The position numbers and the translations under genes are program-made. Under the pieces are notes generated by a model. The model was not told the origin of the DNA and did not search any database. It saw nothing but the letters and a program-made list of their open reading frames with translations. DNA of 53,169 nt from JANMZR01 sp031383555 (GTDB lineage Bacteria; Bacteroidota; Bacteroidia; Cytophagales; Spirosomataceae), in assembly GCA_031383555.1 (NCBI GenBank), contig JANMZR010000116.1:1-53169 (forward strand), read 5' to 3'. Position 1 is the first letter of the stretch. Every line of letters starts with the position of its first letter. This document shows, piece by piece, positions 47,511 through 53,169 of this stretch.

Positions 47511-48455
47511 TTGTTTAAAAAAAAGTGGGTGAAAAATAAGTTAGACATTAAGGTAATAGGTTCATTACTAGTTTTATATTTGGTTTGGGGTTCAACTTAT
47601 TTGGCAATACATTATGTAGTTGAAAGTTGCCCACCAATAATTGCATCAGGTTTTAGAAATTTATTAGCAGGTGTGGCTATAATTATCTATGTTATTTTCA
47701 CTCAAAAAAATGAAGCAATACCTTTGAATCATATGATGAAAATGGCTTTTGCTGGATTTTTAATGCTAACACTGGGCAATGGATTACTAACCGTCGCTGC
47801 TGCTTGGGTTCCTTCAGGTTATATGTCACTTTTTCCTGCCCTGGTGCCTGCTTGGATAGTTATCATCCAGATAATTCTTGGCACACGCCCAAATTTATTA
47901 ACAATTATTGGCCTCATTTTGGGCTTTATTGGCATGTTTTTTCTAGTCAATCAAGAACAACTTTCAATAAAAGGTTACGAGAAATATTTTGGATTAGGTG
48001 TTACTTTTCTTATGGCAGCATCTATTGCTTGGAGTTGTGGAGTTATGTATTCGGTGAAAAATCCGCTACCCTATTCTACAGCAAAAGTATCTTCTATTCA
48101 AATGATTTGTGGCGGAATACTTTCTTTAATTTTCAGTATATTTATTAGTGAATGGAAAGATTTTAATATTTCAAAAATTGACATAAAAGCCTTATGGGGT
48201 TTTAGTTACTTATTGATTTTTGGTTCAATAGTTGGGTTCTTGGTGTTTAGTTGGGTGTCAAAAAAAGCCTCTCCTACGCTTGTTTCAACTTATTCTTATG
48301 TTAACCCTCTCGTTGCCATCTATTTAGGATATGCTTTTGCAGGCGAAAAAATTTCAACAAACTTAATAATTGCAGCCGTGTTTATTGTTTCAGCTGTAGT
48401 TTTAATAACTTTCGGTACTGCTATGAAAGAGGATAAAAAAGTTGACAAGGAATAA
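47511..48455 (+). CDS. EamA/DMT-superfamily transporter
   Basis: A 314-residue inner-membrane protein with about ten hydrophobic segments in two EamA repeats (YLVWGSTYLAIHYVV near residue 20; SWVSKKASPTLVSTYSYVNP near residue 245). The family exports amino acids and other small metabolites. No ATG opens the frame: TTG at 47511 or GTG at 47529 are the candidates, and both give the full first helix. It is divergent from the metalloprotease gene over a 97-base gap without a clear promoter. Confidence 0.88.
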   Translation: MFKKKWVKNKLDIKVIGSLLVLYLVWGSTYLAIHYVVESCPPIIASGFRNLLAGVAIIIYVIFTQKNEAIPLNHMMKMAFAGFLMLTLGNGLLTVAAAWVPSGYMSLFPALVPAWIVIIQIILGTRPNLLTIIGLILGFIGMFFLVNQEQLSIKGYEKYFGLGVTFLMAASIAWSCGVMYSVKNPLPYSTAKVSSIQMICGGILSLIFSIFISEWKDFNISKIDIKALWGFSYLLIFGSIVGFLVFSWVSKKASPTLVSTYSYVNPLVAIYLGYAFAGEKISTNLIIAAVFIVSAVVLITFGTAMKEDKKVDKE

Positions 48456-48542
48456 TAGTAAAGTACAAAAATCTATTTGCCTAATCATCTAATATTTATA
48501 AAAAAAACGTAGTTTTAAAAAAAACTCTAAATCAACTACAAA

Positions 48543-48908
48543 ATGAATATCGTAACCAAAATTTTTATCGCTTTAGTGGCCATTGAACATGTATATATTC
48601 TTTGGCTCGAAATGTTTGCTTGGACAACCCGTGCCAAAAAAGTATTCAGAACATTGCCAGACCATCTATTTGAGCCCACAAAAGCCTTAGCTGCTAACCA
48701 GGGGCTTTATAACGGCTTTTTGGCAGCAGGTTTATTCTGGTCGTTATTGATTGAAAACTATGAATGGTCTAAAAATATAGCTACTTTTTTTGTGTGTTGT
48801 GTTGTGGTTGCCGCACTTTATGGAGCCTACTCAGCTGGCAAATCAATATTTATTACGCAAGGAGTGCCAGCAATAATCACTTTATTGTTAATTATATTTT
48901 TAGGCTAA
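48543..48908 (+). CDS. DUF1304 family small membrane protein
   Basis: A 121-residue protein with four hydrophobic segments. The DUF1304 pattern is visible as IALVAIEHVYILWLEMFAW, then ANQGLYNGFLAAGLFWSLL. Function is unknown. The ATG at 48543 follows an 87-base gap; the next gene starts one base after its stop, so the pair is likely co-transcribed. Confidence 0.85.
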   Translation: MNIVTKIFIALVAIEHVYILWLEMFAWTTRAKKVFRTLPDHLFEPTKALAANQGLYNGFLAAGLFWSLLIENYEWSKNIATFFVCCVVVAALYGAYSAGKSIFITQGVPAIITLLLIIFLG

Positions 48909-48909
48909 A

Positions 48910-49368
48910 ATGACAGCATTATTCAAAAAACTTAATTTTAAAAACCATTCAACTATTGTGGCAATAAATTGCCCAACCTCATTTGATGTTGAATTAAATG
49001 AGATGGCGTCCATTTCTAAAATATCAAAAACAGCAATAGAAACAGATTTTGCTATGATATTCGCAGTCAAACAAATAGATGTTGACAATAATGTAAAAGC
49101 AATTTTCCCTAAATTAATTGGTGATGTTGTATTGTGGCTATGCTATCCGAAAGGCACATCAAAAAAGTACAAATGTGAATTCAATCGAGATACAGGTTGG
49201 GAGGTTTTGGGCAAAATTGGTATGGAACCCGTTCGACAAGTGGCCATTGATGAAGATTGGTCCGCTTTGCGATTTAGAAAAGTCGAGAATATAAAGACCA
49301 TAACCAGGGCTGAAAGTATGGCTATAACAGTAGAAGCTAAAAATAGAACAAGCCAAAAGGGGATATAA
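48910..49368 (+). CDS. Small conserved-looking cytoplasmic protein, possibly DUF3052-like
   Basis: A 152-residue soluble protein with no signal or membrane segment. The segment VVLWLCYPKGTSKKYKCEFN, followed by GWEVLGKIGMEPVRQVAIDE and DWSALRFRKVENIK, resembles the DUF3052 pattern (a WLxxPKG strand and a DWSxxR strand), but I am not certain. It starts one base after the DUF1304 stop. The 178 bases downstream (49369-49546) are A+T-rich with no gene. Function is unknown. Confidence 0.65.
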   Translation: MTALFKKLNFKNHSTIVAINCPTSFDVELNEMASISKISKTAIETDFAMIFAVKQIDVDNNVKAIFPKLIGDVVLWLCYPKGTSKKYKCEFNRDTGWEVLGKIGMEPVRQVAIDEDWSALRFRKVENIKTITRAESMAITVEAKNRTSQKGI

Positions 49369-49546
49369 TCAATTGGTTTTCAACAAAATGAAAACATAAA
49401 TATTAAAAAATAAATAAAATCAAAACTTTCTAAATCAAAATTGAATCAACTATTAATTCCTACTACGTATTACAAATAATTACGATACCTATCACATCAA
49501 ATAAATAGTAAATTTCTATATTTACAAAAATTAATTATAGAAGCCT

Positions 49547-50827
49547 ATGAAAAGTTGGGTTATATTGATTTTCATACTTTTCGATTTTGCAAATTCCTTT
49601 GCAAATTTCATATTTATCCCAATGGATAGCCGCCAAGCTAACCACCTAAAAGCCTATGGTATAGCCTATTGGCATCTGAAAGCCGACAAAGAATTAACTT
49701 GGCTGGTCAATTACCAAGGTGGTAGTTTTCTATTCGAATATTCAAATATTCTTGAAACTGAATGCACTGTAAGAGGTGTGAGTTTTGAAATAATTTCAGA
49801 CGCAAACGTATCCGAAATATTGACAACAATCGCTGATCCCGATAAAAATATGGATGCGGTGAAACTTCACAAAACCGCAAAAATTGCCGTTTATTCACCC
49901 ATAAAAGTGAGTCAAGCTAGTTATGAAGATACTGATGCTGTGCTTTTAGTACTAAAATACGCAGAAATTCCTTTTGAAGTAGTTTATGATGAGGAGATTA
50001 TGAATGGTGAATTGGCCAAATATGATTGGCTTCATCTACATCATGAAGATTTTACGGGTCAATATGGGAAAGACCGGCGCAGGATGACTTTCGACGATGT
50101 GCAAGCGCAAGAAAAAATCGCCAAAAAATTTGGCTATGGCAAAGTTTCACAATTAAAACTTGAAGTAGCCAAGGCCATAAAAGGCTTTTGTGCTGGAGGC
50201 GGTTATTTATTTGCAATGTGTTCAGGATCAGAAAGTTTAGACGTAGCGCTGGCTGCTGAAGGAATAGATATTGTTCCCGAACAATACGATGGGGATGCTG
50301 CCGACCCCAATGCACAACTAAAACTAGATTTCGAAAAAACGATAGCCTTTGGTAGCTTTTTATTAGAAAATGGCGATGGTGGTGGCCGTGGCATGCGTTC
50401 ATTTTCAAATATAAATTCTAGAATGGATGGTGGCTGGGGTAACAATGGATGGGGTGGTGAAGACGAAATCGATACCTATTTTAATTTATTCACTTTTTCG
50501 GCCAAATGGGATATTATCCCTGCACTATTAACTCAAAATCATGAGTTTCAGATTAGGGAGTTTATGGGCCAAACTAATGCTTTTAATAAAACCACAGTAA
50601 AATCAAATTGCTTAGTTTTGGGCACAGGCAAAAGCTCTGACAGATATATTTATGGGGAACTAGGCCGAGGCCAATTTGCCTTTTATGGTGGCCATGACCC
50701 CGAAGGTCGACGAGGCTTTCACAGAACTCCTACTGATTTAAATTTACACCCCAACTCCCCAGGCTATCGGCTGATTCTCAATAATATACTGTTTCCATCG
50801 GCTAGGAAAAAAAAGAGGAAAACGTAG
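49547..50827 (+). CDS. Secreted protein of the asparagine-synthetase-B-like group (GATase-like fold), function unknown
   Basis: A 426-residue protein with a signal peptide (MKSWVILIFILFDFANSFA). The start of the mature part (IPMDSRQANHLKAYGIAYWH) matches a Bacteroidota group often labelled asparagine synthetase B. That label is misleading, since no synthetase domain or N-terminal catalytic cysteine is present. The middle (KIAVYSPIKVSQASYEDTDAV, YDWLHLHHEDFTG, FCAGGGYLFAMCSGSESLD) looks like a class-I glutamine-amidotransferase/ThuA-like Rossmann fold with a cysteine in the MCSGSE elbow. The C-terminal YGGHDPEGRRGFH is strongly conserved-looking. It may act on a periplasmic substrate. A degenerate -7 box, TATATTTA, is at 49517-49524. 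Confidence 0.75.
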   Translation: MKSWVILIFILFDFANSFANFIFIPMDSRQANHLKAYGIAYWHLKADKELTWLVNYQGGSFLFEYSNILETECTVRGVSFEIISDANVSEILTTIADPDKNMDAVKLHKTAKIAVYSPIKVSQASYEDTDAVLLVLKYAEIPFEVVYDEEIMNGELAKYDWLHLHHEDFTGQYGKDRRRMTFDDVQAQEKIAKKFGYGKVSQLKLEVAKAIKGFCAGGGYLFAMCSGSESLDVALAAEGIDIVPEQYDGDAADPNAQLKLDFEKTIAFGSFLLENGDGGGRGMRSFSNINSRMDGGWGNNGWGGEDEIDTYFNLFTFSAKWDIIPALLTQNHEFQIREFMGQTNAFNKTTVKSNCLVLGTGKSSDRYIYGELGRGQFAFYGGHDPEGRRGFHRTPTDLNLHPNSPGYRLILNNILFPSARKKKRKT

Positions 50828-50855
50828 GCCTTTTTCTAGGTAAAGAATCTTTTTT

Positions 50856-52343
50856 TTACTTCCTCCCCTTCCAAAAATAAAACACCACCACGCCCAAGCT
50901 TACAATTACCAATCCTGCCAAACTTGTGGTTGTTTTGTTCACCAAAAGATTGATACACATCAATAATGCAAAAATCAGGTATAAAAAAGGAATTAAAGGA
51001 TAACCAAAAGCTTTATATGGTCGCTCGGCCGTTGGCATTTTTTTGCGTAGTATAAAAACACCGAGAATTGTGAGAAAATAAAATATCAAAATTGTGAATA
51101 CTGTATAATCTAATAATTTTCCGTAAGTGCCTGTTAAACAAAGCAATGAAGCCCAAATGGATTGCATAATTATTGAAATACCTGGCACGCCATTTTTATT
51201 CAAAACTCCAGCTTTTTCAAAAAATAGATTTTCTTTTGCCATTGCGTAGTAAACTCGAGAGCCAGAAAGAATGAGCCCATTATTACAACCGAAAGTGGAA
51301 ATCATAATAAAAATTGCCATAATAGTAGTACCAATATTACCGAAAATCATTTCAGCAGCGGCTGTTCCCACACGATCATTACTGGCAAACATAATGCCTC
51401 GTGTTGTCACATCAGCTCCATTGGGCAGCCCTTGAACTGGCAGCAACATTTGGTAAGCAATATTAGCCACAACATACAAGCTACTGCATAATAGTGTACC
51501 GTAGAGCAAGCTTCTGGGTATATCTTTTTTAGGATCTTTAATTTCAGCAGCAGTATATGTGATATTATTCCATGCCGAACTAGAAAATAGTGGCCCAACC
51601 ATCGCTAAGCCAAAAGCGGAAAGTAAGCCAATTCCTGTTATAGAATTCACGACTAGTTCACCATTAATGTTTTCAGTTGTATAGGAGTTCCAAGCTGTGG
51701 CCCAGTTCCCAGCTAATGTTTGCCAATTCCAAGCCACTGATATCCCTAATACAATTAAACCAAAAAGTGCAACAGCTTTGATTATTGAAAGGAATGTTTG
51801 AACAAATTTTGCTTCTTTTACACCACGTAAGTTTATGAAGGTGAGCACAATAATACTTGCAACTGCTAAAAATTGCGTGGCTGAAATTTTAATTATCCCT
51901 AAATCTAATAAAATATTTTCTTCACTAAAAAAAGGTATTAATACGCCAGTATAACGTGCAAAACCTACTGCAACTGCAGCTATAGTACCTGTTTGGATTA
52001 CCAAAAATGTACACCAGCCAAACAAAAAGGCAATTAAATTATTATAAGATTCCTTCAAATAAACGAACTGACCACCAACTTTGGGCATCATACCAGCCAA
52101 CTCTCCATAGCTTAAAGCTCCAATCAAAGTTACTATTCCAGTGACAACCCAGGCTAATATGACCCATCCAGCCCCGCCTAAAAGCCTAGCCACATCGGCT
52201 GATACAATAAAAATACCTGAACCAATCATGGAGCCAACCACTATCATAGTGGAGTCTAGCAAGCCTAATTCACGAGAAAATTGCGGACTATCAGATTGGC
52301 TTTGCGTTGATTGATTATTGGGTGTAGGTATTTCGTTTGACAT
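50856..52343 (-). CDS. APC-family amino acid permease
   Basis: A 495-residue inner-membrane transporter with about twelve hydrophobic segments. The APC signature is at the N-terminus (LGLLDSTMIVVGSMIGSGIFIV), where the GSGIF turn forms part of the substrate and cation site. ALSYGELAGMMPKVGGQFVYLKE follows, then SSAWNNITYTAAEIKDPKKD. It probably takes up or exchanges amino acids. It converges with the gene at 49547 across a 28-base gap. The upstream region (52344-52557) contains poly-A/T tracts and a short tandem repeat. Confidence 0.92.
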   Translation of the reverse strand: MSNEIPTPNNQSTQSQSDSPQFSRELGLLDSTMIVVGSMIGSGIFIVSADVARLLGGAGWVILAWVVTGIVTLIGALSYGELAGMMPKVGGQFVYLKESYNNLIAFLFGWCTFLVIQTGTIAAVAVGFARYTGVLIPFFSEENILLDLGIIKISATQFLAVASIIVLTFINLRGVKEAKFVQTFLSIIKAVALFGLIVLGISVAWNWQTLAGNWATAWNSYTTENINGELVVNSITGIGLLSAFGLAMVGPLFSSSAWNNITYTAAEIKDPKKDIPRSLLYGTLLCSSLYVVANIAYQMLLPVQGLPNGADVTTRGIMFASNDRVGTAAAEMIFGNIGTTIMAIFIMISTFGCNNGLILSGSRVYYAMAKENLFFEKAGVLNKNGVPGISIIMQSIWASLLCLTGTYGKLLDYTVFTILIFYFLTILGVFILRKKMPTAERPYKAFGYPLIPFLYLIFALLMCINLLVNKTTTSLAGLVIVSLGVVVFYFWKGRK

Positions 52344-52481
52344 AATTTATTTTTTTAGTTTGGATGGCATATTTTTTTAAAAAAAAATTTTATTTGATTA
52401 AAACAAGCTGGGTTAGAGGCTAAAAAAAAAGTATTTAGTATTTGGATACGGCTTTTAATAATTAAGAATTGCCTGCTTATC

Positions 52482-52513
52482 TCTTAAATTCTTATCCTCT
52501 TATATTCTTATCC
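52482..52513. repeat. 16-base tandem duplication TCTTAAATTCTTATCC
   Basis: Two adjacent 16-base units (52482-52497 and 52498-52513) differ by a single base. They lie in the 214-base gap between the amidohydrolase stop and the permease start, which holds no gene. Pyrimidine-rich flanks resemble a degenerate extension. Confidence 0.6.
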
Positions 52514-52557
52514 TTTTTTTTTACTTCGTGCTTATTTTGCGTATTGCCTCCATGCCC

Positions 52558-53169
52558 TTATTTACCAATATTTTCTGAAAATTTCTTATATAATCTCTTT
52601 TGCTTATCATCCAAATCAACTTCTTTTCCTTGAATATAAGCCATTTTTACTTCATTGGTGCGCATATCTAATAAGTCACCTTTTGAAATAATGAGAGTGG
52701 CAAGCTTTCCAACTTCTAGGCTGCCAACTTCTTTGTCAATGCCCATTACTATAGCTGGATTTAATGTAATCATTTGCAATGCCTCCTCTTTTCCCAATCC
52801 AAATGCTACAGCGGAACCCGCCAAAAATGGCAAATTCCTAGTGCGCCAACCCAAACCTCCATAACTAATAACCGTTTGAATACCAGCTTTTTGCAATATA
52901 TTTGGCAACGAATAAACCGAGTAAACAGCATCGTCAACTCTTGCTGGCAGTTTGTGTGTACCATTCAATATTATTGTTACATTATTTTCTTTTAAAAAAT
53001 CTATACAATCCGAAGCTTCATTGCCTCCAACTATTGCTAGTTTTTCAATTTTATGGGCTTTTGCAAACTGCACTGCTTCAATTATTTCTTTAGCCACATC
53101 TGTACGAATATATAGCACTTTTGATCCATCAAAAAGACCAGTCATTGCATCCAATTTAAGATTTTTTGG
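52558..53169 (-). CDS. Amidohydrolase (imidazolonepropionase-like), C-terminal part
   Basis: The frame runs from the stop at 52558 off the right edge without a break, so only about the last 204 residues are seen. They form the end of a metal-dependent TIM-barrel amidohydrolase: SYGGLGWRTRNLPFLAGSAV, LGKEEALQMITLNPAIVMGI and the closing beta-sandwich VGSLEVGKLATLIISKGDLLD. The catalytic HxH lies outside the window. A possible internal TTG start at 53154 is not the true start. Substrate is unknown; such proteins in Bacteroidota are usually exported. Confidence 0.88.
   Translation of the reverse strand, partial: PKNLKLDAMTGLFDGSKVLYIRTDVAKEIIEAVQFAKAHKIEKLAIVGGNEASDCIDFLKENNVTIILNGTHKLPARVDDAVYSVYSLPNILQKAGIQTVISYGGLGWRTRNLPFLAGSAVAFGLGKEEALQMITLNPAIVMGIDKEVGSLEVGKLATLIISKGDLLDMRTNEVKMAYIQGKEVDLDDKQKRLYKKFSENIGK

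Noticed and set aside
50052..50408. 118-codon minus-strand open frame inside the asparagine-synthetase-B-like gene
   Set aside because: Antisense shadow with His/Leu/Gln bias; the plus-strand frame has a signal peptide and conserved-looking blocks.
52370..52400. A/T tract (T7 followed by A9 and T4) upstream of the permease as a terminator
   Set aside because: It is a pure A/T palindrome with no G/C stem and lies upstream, not downstream, of the permease; it is most likely simple low-complexity sequence.

Overview
The window reads as chromosomal DNA of a Bacteroidota bacterium, most likely Cytophagia/Cytophagales-like. The reasons are the high A+T content, the near absence of Shine-Dalgarno sequences, several promoters of the Bacteroidota type (-7 element TAnnTTTG, in one case with TTG 19 bases upstream), the gene order ftsX - DUF3098 - uppP - truB - ribF, and a large Bacteroidota-type zinc metalloprotease. 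The family assignment is inference; no rRNA or tRNA is present to settle it.

Left half (1-21083): a surface-polysaccharide locus. At the left edge lie a truncated WecA/MraY-like sugar-phosphate transferase and a WcaF-like acetyltransferase, both on the minus strand. A long plus-strand run follows: an outer-membrane export protein with many SLBB domains, a chain-length protein without a kinase domain, an ABC permease and an ABC ATPase with a C-terminal extension (Wzm/Wzt), a DegT-type sugar aminotransferase, a WbqC-like protein, a PglD/NeuD-like acetyltransferase, a cytoplasmic beta-propeller glycosidase-like protein, a PhyH-type dioxygenase, a GT2, a GT9 and a WbsX glycosyltransferase. A minus-strand block (GT2, a second WbsX, GT2) is set into this run. 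It is followed on the plus strand by another GT2, a Wzy/WaaL-like membrane protein and an acyltransferase-3. Together these look like one system that makes, decorates and exports a glycan by the ABC-transporter route.

Middle (21150-36954): housekeeping genes. These are topoisomerase IV subunit B (parE), fused chorismate mutase/prephenate dehydratase (pheA), a minus-strand cluster of ribF, truB, uppP, a DUF3098 protein and ftsX, a divergent FAD-dependent dehydrogenase overlapping a Nudix CoA pyrophosphatase, and glutamate synthase gltB-gltD after a 443-base non-coding stretch.

Right part (37040-53169): accessory and catabolic genes, mostly on the minus strand. They are a glycine-rich surface protein, a secreted glycoside-hydrolase-like protein, a 5-oxoprolinase/hydantoinase, a Tat-type SGNH hydrolase, a zinc metalloprotease, then on the plus strand an EamA transporter, a DUF1304 protein, a small unknown protein and a secreted asparagine-synthetase-B-like protein, and finally an APC amino-acid permease and the C-terminal part of an amidohydrolase that runs off the edge.

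The most concrete irregularities are two single-base frameshifts, both in short homopolymers. One splits the signal peptide of the glycine-rich protein (A6 at 37971-37976). The other cuts the hydantoinase after 48 codons (T4 at 43888-43891). In each case adding one base restores a textbook full-length protein. They may be real decay, slippage-controlled genes, or consensus errors. No CRISPR array, insertion sequence, tRNA or rRNA was seen.
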